Shown: positions 1-8,826 of the stretch, piece after piece | Position numbering within the stretch: position 1 is the first letter of the stretch | How the letters are laid out: every line of letters begins with the position of its first letter | NCBI RefSeq assembly: GCF_008086045.1 | Contig: NZ_VSEY01000019.1 | Location: 1 to 64,000, forward strand | Source of the DNA: Nonomuraea sp. PA05 | Lineage (GTDB): Bacteria > Actinomycetota > Actinomycetes > Streptosporangiales > Streptosporangiaceae | DNA: 64,000 bases | Reading direction: 5' to 3' | The notes under the pieces: model-generated | The model's database searches: none | Seen by the model: the letters and a program-made list of their open reading frames with translations, nothing else | Told to the model about the DNA's origin: nothing | Translations under genes and position numbers: made by a program

Positions 1-869
1 TCGGGGGTCGCTGTCCAGCAGGCGTCGATCGCGTGCGCGCACCGGTCGGCGAACCCGCACCGCCCCGCCACCGCGTCGTGCGCCGGCACGGACCCCGGCA
101 CCGAGGGCAGCACCGCCAGGCGCCGGTCGGCGGGCGGCTCGGCGGCCAGCAGCGCCCGCGTGTACGGGTGCCGCGGCCGGGCCCGCAGCTCCGCCGCCGT
201 GCCGTCCTCCACCACCCGCCCCGCGTACATCACCACGACCCGGTCGCACATCGAGAACGCCACCCGCAGATCGTGCGTGATCAGCAGGAACGTCATGTCC
301 CTGTCCCGCTGCACGCGCCGGATGAGCGCCAGCACCTCGCGCTGGGTGGTGGCGTCCAGCGCGGTGGTGGGCTCGTCGGCGACGAGGACGCGGGGCCCGG
401 CCGCGAGCGCCGCCGCGAGCCCGACGCGCTGCCGCATGCCGCCGGAGAGCTGGAACGGGTACCGCTCCGCCACCTCGGCCCCGAGCCCGACTTCGGCGAG
501 CAGCCTGGTCACCTCGGCCGTGCGGCCGGCCCCGCGCGGCAGGCCGTCGGCGATCTGCCTGCCCGCCTTGCGCAGCGGGTTGAGCAGCGTGAACGGGTCC
601 TGCATGAGGAGGGACACGGTGCCGCCGCGCAGCCCGCGCAGGGTCCGGGGGTCGTCGTCCACGCGGTGGCCGTCCACGCGTACCTCGCCGGACGACTCCA
701 GCCCGGCGGGCAGCAGCCCGAGCAGCGCCCGGACGGTCAGCGACTTGCCCGAGCCGGACTCGCCCACGATGGCCACCGACTCCCCCGGCGCGGCCTCGAA
801 GGACACGCCGGACAGCAGGGTGCGCCCGGTCGCGGGCTGCCGGACGGTCAGGCCGTTGGCGCTCAGCAT
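1..869 (-). CDS. Peptide ABC transporter ATP-binding protein (partial)
   Basis: ATP-hydrolysing subunit of a dipeptide/oligopeptide importer of the DppD/OppD type. The gene runs off the left edge, so its 3' end is missing. Translated from the ATG at 869 it shows a Walker A motif (GESGSGKS, about residues 36-43), the ABC signature LSGGMRQRV and a Walker B ending in DEP, then the H-loop THD. Near the cut end a C-x-F-x-x-R-C stretch resembles the oligopeptide-family C-terminal extension. The ATG lies one base after the TGA of the upstream permease gene, so it is the last visible gene of a five-gene uptake operon. Confidence 0.9.
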   Translation of the reverse strand, partial: MLSANGLTVRQPATGRTLLSGVSFEAAPGESVAIVGESGSGKSLTVRALLGLLPAGLESSGEVRVDGHRVDDDPRTLRGLRGGTVSLLMQDPFTLLNPLRKAGRQIADGLPRGAGRTAEVTRLLAEVGLGAEVAERYPFQLSGGMRQRVGLAAALAAGPRVLVADEPTTALDATTQREVLALIRRVQRDRDMTFLLITHDLRVAFSMCDRVVVMYAGRVVEDGTAAELRARPRHPYTRALLAAEPPADRRLAVLPSVPGSVPAHDAVAGRCGFADRCAHAIDACWTATP

Positions 870-870
870 G

Positions 871-1674
871 TCAGCGTGCCCTTCCGCGCCGCTCGACGCG
901 CTCGTGCAGCCAGTCGCCCACGACGTTGAGCGCGACGGCGGTGGCGATCACGGCCAGGCCGGGGGCGATGACGGCCCACGGGTTGGCCAGCAGTTGTGTG
1001 CGGTTGTCGGCCAGCGTCCGCCCCCAGTCCGGCGACCCGGCGGGCACGCCGAGGCCGAGGAACGACAGGGAGGCCAGCGAGACCAGCGCGTACGCGAAGT
1101 TCACGAACGCTCCGGCGAGGCTGACGGAGGCGATGTTGGGCCAGATGTGCCTGGTCATGATCCGCCAGGAGGAGAGGTTCTTGAGCAGGGCGGCCTCGAC
1201 GTAGGGGCGGTGGCGCTGCTCCAGGACGGCGCCGCGCACGGCCCGCGTGTCCGTGGGCGCGAACAGCACCACCAGGACGGCGACGGCCAGCGCGTACCCG
1301 CCGCCGAGCACGCCCGCCACGACGATCGCGACGAGCAGCGCGGGCAGCGAGAACATCAGGTCGGCCCAGCGCATGGCCAGGGTGTCGACCCAGCCGCCGA
1401 AGTATCCGGCGGCGAGCCCGACGAGGTTCCCGATGAGCATCGAGCCGGCGGCCACGGCGAGCGCGCCCGGAACGGCGGTGCGGGCCCCGGCGACGAGCAG
1501 TTGCAGCACGTCGCGGCCGAGGTCGTCGGTGCCGAGCGGGTGCCCGGGGCCCGGCCCGGTGATGCCGGTCATGAGGTCCTGGGCGGTGGCGCCGGGCACG
1601 ATCCAGGGCGAGAACGCCGCCGCGACGCCGACGATCGCGAGCACGGCCAGCGCGGCGTACGGTGGCCATCTCAT
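871..1674 (-). CDS. Peptide ABC transporter permease (DppC-like)
   Basis: Inner-membrane permease of the binding-protein-dependent peptide importer, 267 residues. It has an N-terminal membrane segment (starting MRWPPYAALAVLAIVG), then the family's typical GTDDLGRDV stretch and several hydrophobic segments with the EAA-type loop before the last two. An open frame extends upstream to 2115, but that part is a shadow of the partner permease. The ATG at 1674 overlaps the partner's TGA (ATGA), which supports this start and indicates translational coupling. The substrate is inferred from family and operon, not seen. Confidence 0.88.
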   Translation of the reverse strand: MRWPPYAALAVLAIVGVAAAFSPWIVPGATAQDLMTGITGPGPGHPLGTDDLGRDVLQLLVAGARTAVPGALAVAAGSMLIGNLVGLAAGYFGGWVDTLAMRWADLMFSLPALLVAIVVAGVLGGGYALAVAVLVVLFAPTDTRAVRGAVLEQRHRPYVEAALLKNLSSWRIMTRHIWPNIASVSLAGAFVNFAYALVSLASLSFLGLGVPAGSPDWGRTLADNRTQLLANPWAVIAPGLAVIATAVALNVVGDWLHERVERRGRAR

Positions 1675-2585
1675 AGCCGTACCCGGGGATCGACGAGCGA
1701 GTAGCCGACGTCCACCAGCAGGTTGACGGCGGCGATGAGCAGGGTGAGCAGCAGCGCGAGCGCCTGCACGACGGGCACGTCCTTGAACGTCACCGAGTCG
1801 ACCAGCAGCGACCCCATGCCCGGCAGCGCGAACGTGACCTCCACCAGCACGGTCCCGGCCAGCATCCCGGTCACGACCAGCCCGGTGGCGGTGAGCACGG
1901 GCACCAGCGAGTTGCGGGCGGCGTAGTAGAGCACGAGCGGCCCGCTGAGGCCTCGGGCGCGGGCGAAGACGACGTAGTCCTGCTCCAGCTCGCGCACCAG
2001 CGCGGCCCTGCTGAACCTGACGAGCATGCCCACCGCGCCGGCCGCCAGCGCGGCGGCGGGCAGCGTGAGGTGCCACAGCCCGCCGGTGCCGTAGACGGGG
2101 AACCAGCCGAGCCACAGCGCGAACACCACGAGCAGCAGCAGCCCGACCGCGAACGGCGGCGCGCTCAGCCCGACGACGCCGGCGGTGACGGCGAGCCGGT
2201 CGGCGATCCGGCCGCGCCGCAGCGCCCCGAGCACGCCGAGCGGCAGCCCGGCCAGCGCGGCCAGCAGGGTGCCGTAGCCGACCAGGCCGAGCGTGAGCGG
2301 CAGCCGCTGGCCCAGCATGTCGGTGACGGGCGCGCCGGTCCTGATGGAGGTGCCCAGGTCGCCGCCGAGCACGCCGCCGAGCCAGCGCAGGTACTGGACG
2401 GCGACGGGGTCGTCGAGGTGGTAGCGGGCCTGGATGGCGGCGATGGTCTCGGCGGTGGCGGGGCGGGTGCCGAGCAGGGTCTGCTGGATGGATCCCGGAG
2501 CGAGGTACAGCAGGCAGAACACGCCGATCGACAGCAGCAGCACGACGACGGCGGTGCCCGCGAGCCTGCGCAGCAGGAACCTCAC
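1671..2585 (-). CDS. Peptide ABC transporter permease (DppB-like)
   Basis: First permease of the importer, 304 residues. It begins with a DppB-type N-terminus (MRFLLRRLAGTAVVVLL), followed by a periplasmic stretch with GDLGTSI and then five further hydrophobic segments. The EAA-loop region reads ARARGLSG, and the protein ends in VDPRVRL, as this family usually does. The GTG start at 2585 overlaps the TGA of the S9 peptidase gene by four bases (GTGA). It is expected to form a heterodimeric channel with the DppC-like subunit. Confidence 0.9.
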   Translation of the reverse strand: MRFLLRRLAGTAVVVLLLSIGVFCLLYLAPGSIQQTLLGTRPATAETIAAIQARYHLDDPVAVQYLRWLGGVLGGDLGTSIRTGAPVTDMLGQRLPLTLGLVGYGTLLAALAGLPLGVLGALRRGRIADRLAVTAGVVGLSAPPFAVGLLLLVVFALWLGWFPVYGTGGLWHLTLPAAALAAGAVGMLVRFSRAALVRELEQDYVVFARARGLSGPLVLYYAARNSLVPVLTATGLVVTGMLAGTVLVEVTFALPGMGSLLVDSVTFKDVPVVQALALLLTLLIAAVNLLVDVGYSLVDPRVRL

Positions 2586-4408
2586 GACACCCCCAGCCAG
2601 TGGATCACCCGCCGCGCGGCGTCGGCCCGGTGCGCGGGCTCGACGAGCTCGTGCCCCTCCCGAGGGTAGACGACCAGCTCAGTGCGTACGCCGGCGGCGG
2701 ACCAGGCGCGGTAGAGCTGTTCCGCCTGGCCGAGCGGGGTGGTCCTGTCCTGGTCGCCGTGCAGGATGAGGGTCGGCGTGGCGGCCTGGCCGGCGTGGTA
2801 GACCGGTGAGCGGGCGGCCAGGGCCTCCCTGCCCTCGGGCGTCGCGGGGTCGGCGCCCGCGTGGTAGAGCGGGTCGAAGCCGCCCGCCAGGTTGCTGGCG
2901 GTGGCGAAGCTCAGCCAGTCGCTCACGCCCGACATGACGACGGCGGCGCGGAAGCGGTCGGTGCGGGTGACGGCCCAGGCGGTCAGGAACCCGCCGTAGC
3001 TGAGGCCCATGATCGACAGGTGTGCGGGGTCGGCGACGCCGGTCGCGACCAGGTGGTCCACTCCCCGCAGGACGTCGGTGAGGTCGGCGTCGCCGACCAG
3101 GCCGATGACGGCCCGCGCGTACGCCTGGCCGCGCCCGCTGCTGCCGCGCGGGTTGGGCAGCAGCACGGTGGCGCCCGCGTGCGCGAGCGGCAGGGCGAGC
3201 TGGTTGGACTCGGCGGGCGCGAACGAGCTGGACCACAGCCAGGTGGGGCCGCCGTGCGCGATGACCACCAGCGGTCCCGTACGGTTCGGGTCTGCGCGCA
3301 GGAGGAGGCCGGAGACGGGCAGGCCGTCGTGTCCCGACCAGGTGATCTCCTCCTGATGCACGGCCAGCGGCGCCAGTTCGGTGTTGAGCGTGGTGATGGG
3401 GCGCCAGTCGCCGGCGTCCAGCGAGGCGACGGCGATCTCGGGCGGCTGCCCGGCCGTCTCCCAGGTGGCGGCGGCCAGCCGTCCCGCGACGGACAGCGAG
3501 GGCTGGCCGTCGCGCCCGCCCAGCGTGCCCCACGCGGTCCAGCGGCTCGTCACGCGGCCGTCCTCGATGACGCCGCCGTGCACGCCGGTGCCCGACCAGC
3601 CGGTGAACCACAGGGTGCGCTCGTCCAGCCAGCCCAGGTCGGTGACGTCGTCCAGGTCGGGGATCGGGCGGACGTCGCCCGTCACGAGGTCGGCGTGCAT
3701 GACGCGGCCGGAGACGATGGACAGGCCCTCGACCACGACCGCGGCCCCGCCGCCGGGCGCGAGGCGGGGGCGGCTGAGCTGCCAGGGGGTCTGGTAGAGC
3801 GATCTGACCTCGCCGGTGCGAGCGTCGGCGAGGTCGAGACGGGGGCGGTAGAAGCCGGCGGGGGTCTCGTCGGCGGAGGTGACGGCGAGCGCGCGGCCGT
3901 CGCGCCAGTCGGCGTCCCACACGGTCAGGCCGGGCAGCGCGATCTCCCGGAGCCGGTCGTCGCCGACGTGCGTCCAGGACAGGCGGCGCAGGCGGCCGCC
4001 GGGGGTCCTGACGAAGGGGTCACTGGGGTCGTGCACGCGCAGGCCGAGGTGGCTGCCGTCGCGTTCGCTGCCGTAGTCGGCGTGGCGGATGAGCAGCGTG
4101 CCGTCGGACGCCGGGATCAGGTCCTCGATCTCGCCGTCCACCTCGGCGCGCCAGACGGGCCGCAGGTCGGCGTCCAGCACCCGCACCTCGTTCGACCCGG
4201 ACGCGAGCAGCAGCCGCCCGTCGGGCGACCATCGGGTCAGGGCGTGCTCGCCGCCCTCGACCGCTGTGAGCGTGCCGTCCAGGGCGGCCACGTGCGCCAC
4301 GCCCTCGATCACGCAGGCCACGCGATCGCCGTCCGGATGCAGCGCCACGGACTCGGGGTACCGCAGCCCGGCCAGCGCCGCGTGCACCTCCAGGGGGTCG
4401 CGCGTCAT
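2582..4408 (-). CDS. S9 family serine peptidase (prolyl-oligopeptidase type)
   Basis: Cytoplasmic dipeptidyl/acylaminoacyl peptidase of clan SC, 608 residues with no signal peptide. The N-terminal ~330 residues are beta-propeller-like (repeated LSRP, WLDER and WTA strands). The C-terminal alpha/beta-hydrolase domain carries Ser in GLSYGGF (near residue 470), Asp in HGDQDRTT (near 554) and His in REGHE (near 585). The ATG at 4408 overlaps the TGA of the binding-protein gene, and the frame upstream of it is a shadow. Its place between binding protein and permease suggests it cleaves imported peptides; that link is inferred. Confidence 0.9.
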   Translation of the reverse strand: MTRDPLEVHAALAGLRYPESVALHPDGDRVACVIEGVAHVAALDGTLTAVEGGEHALTRWSPDGRLLLASGSNEVRVLDADLRPVWRAEVDGEIEDLIPASDGTLLIRHADYGSERDGSHLGLRVHDPSDPFVRTPGGRLRRLSWTHVGDDRLREIALPGLTVWDADWRDGRALAVTSADETPAGFYRPRLDLADARTGEVRSLYQTPWQLSRPRLAPGGGAAVVVEGLSIVSGRVMHADLVTGDVRPIPDLDDVTDLGWLDERTLWFTGWSGTGVHGGVIEDGRVTSRWTAWGTLGGRDGQPSLSVAGRLAAATWETAGQPPEIAVASLDAGDWRPITTLNTELAPLAVHQEEITWSGHDGLPVSGLLLRADPNRTGPLVVIAHGGPTWLWSSSFAPAESNQLALPLAHAGATVLLPNPRGSSGRGQAYARAVIGLVGDADLTDVLRGVDHLVATGVADPAHLSIMGLSYGGFLTAWAVTRTDRFRAAVVMSGVSDWLSFATASNLAGGFDPLYHAGADPATPEGREALAARSPVYHAGQAATPTLILHGDQDRTTPLGQAEQLYRAWSAAGVRTELVVYPREGHELVEPAHRADAARRVIHWLGVS

Positions 4409-6021
4409 CGGGTGGTGGTCTTCGCGGCCCACGGGCCGACGAAGAAGTAGGGCCCGAAGCCGTCGGCGGTGACGGCCTTGCCGAACGCGGTGGCCGCCTC
4501 GCCCCACCACAGCGGCTGGTACGGCACGTCGGCCGCCGCCTTGACCAGGGCCTGGCCCAGCAGCTCGCCCCTGGCGGCCTCGTCGGTGCTCGCCTTCGCC
4601 TCGTCGAGCAGCCGGGTGACCTCGGCGTTGTCGTACTCGGCGATGTTCGTGCCGTTCTCGCCGGTGGCGCCGCCGTGCAGGAGTTGCTGGGTGTACTCGG
4701 CGGGGTCGCCGGTGGTGGCGAAGTACCAGCCCAGGTAGATCCCGGACGCGTGCTTGCCGAGGCCGGCGATCCACTGCTCCAGCGGGACCTCCTTGACCTC
4801 CAGGTTGATGCCGATGCCCTTGAGGTTCTCGGCCAGGGTGAGGGCGGCGCGGCCGAGCTGGGGGCCGCTGCCGGGGTAGGTGAGCACGTCGGAGAAGCCC
4901 TGCGGGGTGGCCGACTGCGCCAGCTCGGCCTTGGCCTCGGCCAGGTCGAAGCGGTACTGGGGGATGGCCGAGTACAGGTCGGTGACGGCGGCGGAGTCGA
5001 GCACGCCGCCCCACTGCGCCGGGTCGGGGATGGTGGCGGCGACCTTGCCGTGCCCGCGCAGGATGCTCTTGACGATGCCCTCCCTGTCGACGGCGTGCGC
5101 GACGGCCTTGCGGACGTGCACGTCGTCCCACGGCTTCTTGGCCGTGTTGAACGCGAGCGTGACGAGCGACCGGTCGCCCGCGGTCTTGACCTGCACGTCG
5201 GGGATGGCCTGCCACTGGTCGAGCTGCTCGGCGGGCACGTTGAGCGCGACGTCCACGGAGTCGCCGCGCATGGCCAGCAGCCGGGTGGACTCCTCGGGGA
5301 TGAAGTCGATCCTGATCTGCGCGAACGGCGCCTTGCCGCCCCACCAGGCGTCGTTGCGCCGCAGCGTGACGTGCGAGTCGGGGGCGAACTCCGTCACCGT
5401 GTACGGCCCGGTCCCCAGCAGCTTGCCCTCCGGCGTGCCGATGCGCTCGCCGGTGGCCTCGATGAACTTCTCGCTGGTGACCAGCAGCGTGCCGGGGGAG
5501 GGCGTCCAGGCGAAGGACGCGTCGGGCTCCTTGAGCACGATCGTGACCTCGGCGTCGGCGGTGGCCTCGATGCTCTTGACGTTGGCGTAGGCATAGGCGA
5601 ACGCGGTGGTGGAGCCCTTCTTGGCGTGCAGGTTCAGGCTGGCGACGACGTCGGCGGCGGTCAGCGGGGCGCCGTCGGAGAAGGTCACGCCGGAGCGGAG
5701 CTTGTAGACGTAGGTGGTCGCGTCCTTCCTGGCCCACGACTCGGCCAGGGAGGGCTGGAGGCTGCCGTCCTGCCCGACGCCGACCAGGGCCTCCTGGACG
5801 AGGAGGGCGACGACGTAGTTCATGATGCCCGCCTCCTTGGCCGCGTCGAGCGAGCCGATGGAGGACGGCAGGGCGACCCGCAGCGTGTCCAGGGTGCCGC
5901 CGCCCTGGGCGGTGGGCGTGGCGGGGTCGTCGGAGCCGCAGGCGGTCGCGAGTGCGGGGAGCGCCGCGACGAGCGCGGCGGCCCGCAGGAGTGAACGCCG
6001 TGAGAGGGGCAGTTCGGCCAC
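4405..6021 (-). CDS. Peptide-binding lipoprotein of ABC importer (SBP family 5)
   Basis: Extracytoplasmic solute-binding protein, 538 residues, first gene of the uptake operon. The N-terminus has a twin-arginine motif (SRRSLLRAA), a hydrophobic stretch and a lipobox ending LATAC, so it is probably exported folded by Tat and lipid-anchored. The mature part has family-5 signatures such as YVYKLRSGVTFSDGAPLTAADV and FNTAKKPWDD. The GTG at 6021 is chosen because GAGGA sits 8-9 bases upstream. Transcription likely starts in the 130-bp gap before the GNAT gene; I see no clear promoter there. Confidence 0.9.
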   Translation of the reverse strand: MAELPLSRRSLLRAAALVAALPALATACGSDDPATPTAQGGGTLDTLRVALPSSIGSLDAAKEAGIMNYVVALLVQEALVGVGQDGSLQPSLAESWARKDATTYVYKLRSGVTFSDGAPLTAADVVASLNLHAKKGSTTAFAYAYANVKSIEATADAEVTIVLKEPDASFAWTPSPGTLLVTSEKFIEATGERIGTPEGKLLGTGPYTVTEFAPDSHVTLRRNDAWWGGKAPFAQIRIDFIPEESTRLLAMRGDSVDVALNVPAEQLDQWQAIPDVQVKTAGDRSLVTLAFNTAKKPWDDVHVRKAVAHAVDREGIVKSILRGHGKVAATIPDPAQWGGVLDSAAVTDLYSAIPQYRFDLAEAKAELAQSATPQGFSDVLTYPGSGPQLGRAALTLAENLKGIGINLEVKEVPLEQWIAGLGKHASGIYLGWYFATTGDPAEYTQQLLHGGATGENGTNIAEYDNAEVTRLLDEAKASTDEAARGELLGQALVKAAADVPYQPLWWGEAATAFGKAVTADGFGPYFFVGPWAAKTTTR

Positions 6022-6151
6022 CGGGGATCCTCATTTCACGCCAACCGGCAACCCGCCTAACTGCAGTGTCTACCGGAATAATCCAACTGGCTCATGAGAG
6101 TATTCGCTGGTGGCATCGCCGGTCAAACCCACCCGTCGGAGGGGAAATAGG

Positions 6152-6631
6152 TCAGGGAACGCGGTGCATGACGACGCGGGGTGCGACCTCGATGCCCAGG
6201 TCGCGCTCCTGCCGCACGAGGTCGCGCAACTGCGGCCCCCACTGCGCCTCCGGCATCACGAAGAAGCCGTGCCGCTCGTACCACGGCGCGTTCCAGGGCA
6301 CGTCGCGGAAGGTCGTCAGCGTCACCCGGGAAGCGCCCGCGGCCCGCGCGTGGTCGAGCACGGCGGCCATCAGCCGCCCGCCGATGCCCTGGCGCATGTC
6401 GTCAGGACGCACGGCGAGCTGTTCGAGGTGCAGGTTGCCGTCCACCCAGCCGATCAGCGCGAACCCGGCCGGCGGCTCGCCCTCGACGAGCACCACGTCA
6501 GGGTCGCCGACCTCCTCGATCTGCGTCGTGCCCGGCGGGAAGACGATGCCCACCTGCTCGAAGAGCCCGTCGGCGGCCAGCTCGATCGCGACCAGTCCCG
6601 GCAGCTCGCTCTTCCTCGCCCATCGCACCAT
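6152..6631 (-). CDS. GNAT family N-acetyltransferase
   Basis: Acetyl-CoA-dependent acyltransferase of unknown substrate, 159 residues. The pyrophosphate-binding motif A is visible as LEQLAVRPDDMRQGIGGRLM (Q/RxxGxG/A form), preceded by the beta4 strand GFALIGWVDGNLHL and followed by the motif B region APWYERHGF. ATG start. It is transcribed alone between dapB and the peptide-uptake operon. Nothing around it fixes its substrate. Confidence 0.82.
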   Translation of the reverse strand: MVRWARKSELPGLVAIELAADGLFEQVGIVFPPGTTQIEEVGDPDVVLVEGEPPAGFALIGWVDGNLHLEQLAVRPDDMRQGIGGRLMAAVLDHARAAGASRVTLTTFRDVPWNAPWYERHGFFVMPEAQWGPQLRDLVRQERDLGIEVAPRVVMHRVP

Positions 6632-6723
6632 GGCGACACGATCTCATGGTTCGGGCTGATCTCGCCGCTCGTATTAGGGTTGATGATCGTAGGCCCGGCT
6701 GTGCGGAGCCGGGACCCTCTCCT

Positions 6724-6761
6724 CACGACGTGCCCACGCCCGAGGGTGTGGGCACGTCGTG
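6724..6761 (-). terminator. Rho-independent-like terminator of dapB
   Basis: A perfect 14-bp inverted repeat (arms 6724-6737 and 6748-6761, 10-base loop) begins 7 bases past the dapB stop. There is no strong U-tract, as is common in actinomycetes. A second, weaker 7-bp hairpin (6694-6700 with 6707-6713) follows 10 bases further on. Confidence 0.8.
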
Positions 6762-6768
6762 TGCGTTC

Positions 6769-7506
6769 TCACAGGTCGAGCAGCGGCTCCAGGCCGACCG
6801 TGAGGCCGGGCAGCTCGCGCACCCTGCGCACGCCGAGCAGCACGCCCGGGGTGAACGCCGCCCTGCTCATCGTGTCGTGCCTGATCGTGAGGGTCTCGCC
6901 GTCGCCGCCGAGCAGCACCTCCTGGTGCGCGATCAGCCCGGACAGGCGCACCGCGTGCACGTGCACGCCGCCCACGTCGGCGCCGCGGGCGCCGTCGAGC
7001 GCGGTGCTCGTCGCGTCGGGCATCGCGGCCAGGCCCGCCTTGGCGCGGGCCTCGGACACCAGCTCCGCCGTGCGCCGGGCCGTGCCGGACGGCGCGTCGG
7101 CCTTGTTGGGGTGGTGCAGCTCCACGATCTCGACGGACTCGAAGTGACGGGCCGCCTGCTGCGCGAAGTGCATCATGAGCACGGCCGCGATGCCGAAGTT
7201 GGGCGCGATCAGGCAGCTCGTGCCCGGGTTGGCCGCCAGCCAGCCGCGCACCCTCTCCAGGCGCCCCTCGTCGAACCCCGTCGTGCCGACCACCGGATGA
7301 ATGCCGTGGCCGATCATCCATTCGAGGTTGCCCATCACCACATCGGGATGGGTGAAATCGACCACCACCTCGGCGCCTTCGAGCCCCTCGATGGGGTCGT
7401 CCTTGTCGAGCGCGGCCACCAACTCCATGTCGGTGGCCGCCTCGACCGCCTTGCACACCTCGACGCCCACGCGCCCCTGGGCGCCGAGCACACCTACCCT
7501 GATCAC
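6769..7506 (-). CDS. dapB: 4-hydroxy-tetrahydrodipicolinate reductase
   Basis: Reduces 4-hydroxy-tetrahydrodipicolinate in the DAP/lysine pathway, feeding peptidoglycan and lysine. 245 residues, the usual actinobacterial length. It has an N-terminal Rossmann motif (GVLGAQGRVG), the VVGTTGFDE nicotinamide loop, and the catalytic His/Lys segment ELHHPNKADAPSGTA. GTG start at 7506. It lies 9 bases downstream of the M16 protease gene, so it probably reads through from the pnp-M16 unit and ends at the strong hairpin 6724-6761. Confidence 0.96.
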   Translation of the reverse strand: MIRVGVLGAQGRVGVEVCKAVEAATDMELVAALDKDDPIEGLEGAEVVVDFTHPDVVMGNLEWMIGHGIHPVVGTTGFDEGRLERVRGWLAANPGTSCLIAPNFGIAAVLMMHFAQQAARHFESVEIVELHHPNKADAPSGTARRTAELVSEARAKAGLAAMPDATSTALDGARGADVGGVHVHAVRLSGLIAHQEVLLGGDGETLTIRHDTMSRAAFTPGVLLGVRRVRELPGLTVGLEPLLDL

Positions 7507-7515
7507 AGGGGAACC

Positions 7516-8826
7516 CTATCGAACGGCGTCGGAGAAGTCCTTGTCGCCGTACGGGCCGATCACGGCCAGCGTGAGCGGCCGGTTGAGCACGTCGTACGCC
7601 ACCTCGGAGATCTCGTCAGGCGTGACGGCCTCGATGCGGGCCAGCACCTCGTCCACCGACATGAGCTCGTCGTAGACCAGCTCGTTCTTGCCGATGCGGG
7701 ACATGCGCGAGCCGGTGTCCTCCAGGCCCAGCACGAGCCCGCCGCGCATCTGCCCCTTGCCGCGCATGATCTCGTCGGCGCTCAGCCCTTCGGCCACCAC
7801 CCTGGACACCTCGTCCCGGCAGATCTTGAGCACGTCGTCGATCTTCGACGGCAGGCAGCCCACGTAGATGCCGAACTGCCCGGTGTCGGCGTAGGCCGAG
7901 GTGTAGCTGTAGGCCGAGTAGGCCAGGCCGCGCTTCTCCCTGATCTCCTGGAAGAGCCTGGACGACATGCCGCCGCCCAGCGCCGCATTGAGCACGCCGA
8001 GCGCGAACCTGCGGTCGTCGGTACGGGCCAGGCCGGTCGTGCCGAGCACCAGGTTGGCCTGCTCGGTCGGCCGGTCGAGCACCGTGACGCCGGAACGCGT
8101 CGCGGCGCCGGGGCCGCTGGTGCGCGGCGGCGCGAACTCGGCGGGGCCGCTCAGCACGCCCGCCCGTTCGTACGCCCTGGTCACCAGCTCGACGACCTCT
8201 TCATGCCGGACGTTGCCCGCGACGGACACGACCGTGGTGCGAGGCCGGTAGTAAGACCGGTAGTACTCGGCGATCCGCTCCCGCGCCAGGGCGTTGATCG
8301 AGTCGACCGTGCCCAGGATGGGCCGGCCGATCGGCGAGTCGCCGTACAGCGCCGCCGCGAACTGCTCGTGCACCACGTCCGACGGGTCGTCGTCGTGCAT
8401 GGCGATCTCTTCCAGGATCACGCCCCGCTCGGACTCGACGTCCTGCTCGGTCACCAGCGAGCTGGTCACGACGTCGGCGAGGACGTCCACCGCGATCGGC
8501 AGGTCCTCGTCGAGGACCCGCGCGTAGTAGCAGGTGTACTCCTTGGCGGTGAAGGCGTTGATCTCACCGCCGATGCCCTCGATCGAGGCGGAGATCTCCA
8601 TCGCGTCGCGTGTGGGCGTGCCCTTGAACAGCAGGTGTTCGAGGAAATGGGTGGCCCCCATGTGCTCGGGGGCCTCGTCACGCGAGCCGATGCCGACCCA
8701 CATGCCGACCGCGACGCTTCGCACGGTCGGCATGGTCTCGGTCACCACGCGCAGCCCACCCGGGAGGACGGTGCGCCTTACCACCCCGGCTCCGTCCTTG
8801 CCGGGGTGCAGCGTGGTCGTCGTCAC
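7516..8826 (-). CDS. M16 family zinc metallopeptidase (processing-peptidase-like)
   Basis: Zinc peptidase of the pitrilysin/insulinase group, 436 residues with no signal peptide. The inverted zinc motif HxxEH is at residues 60-64 (HFLEH), and the downstream third ligand region reads ERGVILEEI. The second half is the usual inactive M16 repeat with an R-Y-like segment (EKRGLAYSAYSY). GTG start at 8826 overlaps the TGA of pnp (GTGA), the conserved actinobacterial pnp-M16 arrangement. The physiological substrate is unknown. Confidence 0.93.
   Translation of the reverse strand: MTTTTLHPGKDGAGVVRRTVLPGGLRVVTETMPTVRSVAVGMWVGIGSRDEAPEHMGATHFLEHLLFKGTPTRDAMEISASIEGIGGEINAFTAKEYTCYYARVLDEDLPIAVDVLADVVTSSLVTEQDVESERGVILEEIAMHDDDPSDVVHEQFAAALYGDSPIGRPILGTVDSINALARERIAEYYRSYYRPRTTVVSVAGNVRHEEVVELVTRAYERAGVLSGPAEFAPPRTSGPGAATRSGVTVLDRPTEQANLVLGTTGLARTDDRRFALGVLNAALGGGMSSRLFQEIREKRGLAYSAYSYTSAYADTGQFGIYVGCLPSKIDDVLKICRDEVSRVVAEGLSADEIMRGKGQMRGGLVLGLEDTGSRMSRIGKNELVYDELMSVDEVLARIEAVTPDEISEVAYDVLNRPLTLAVIGPYGDKDFSDAVR

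Noticed and set aside
2582..6034. 1150-residue open frame on the minus strand
   Set aside because: Only the part from 4408 is the S9 peptidase. The rest is an Arg-rich shadow of the binding-protein gene in another frame.
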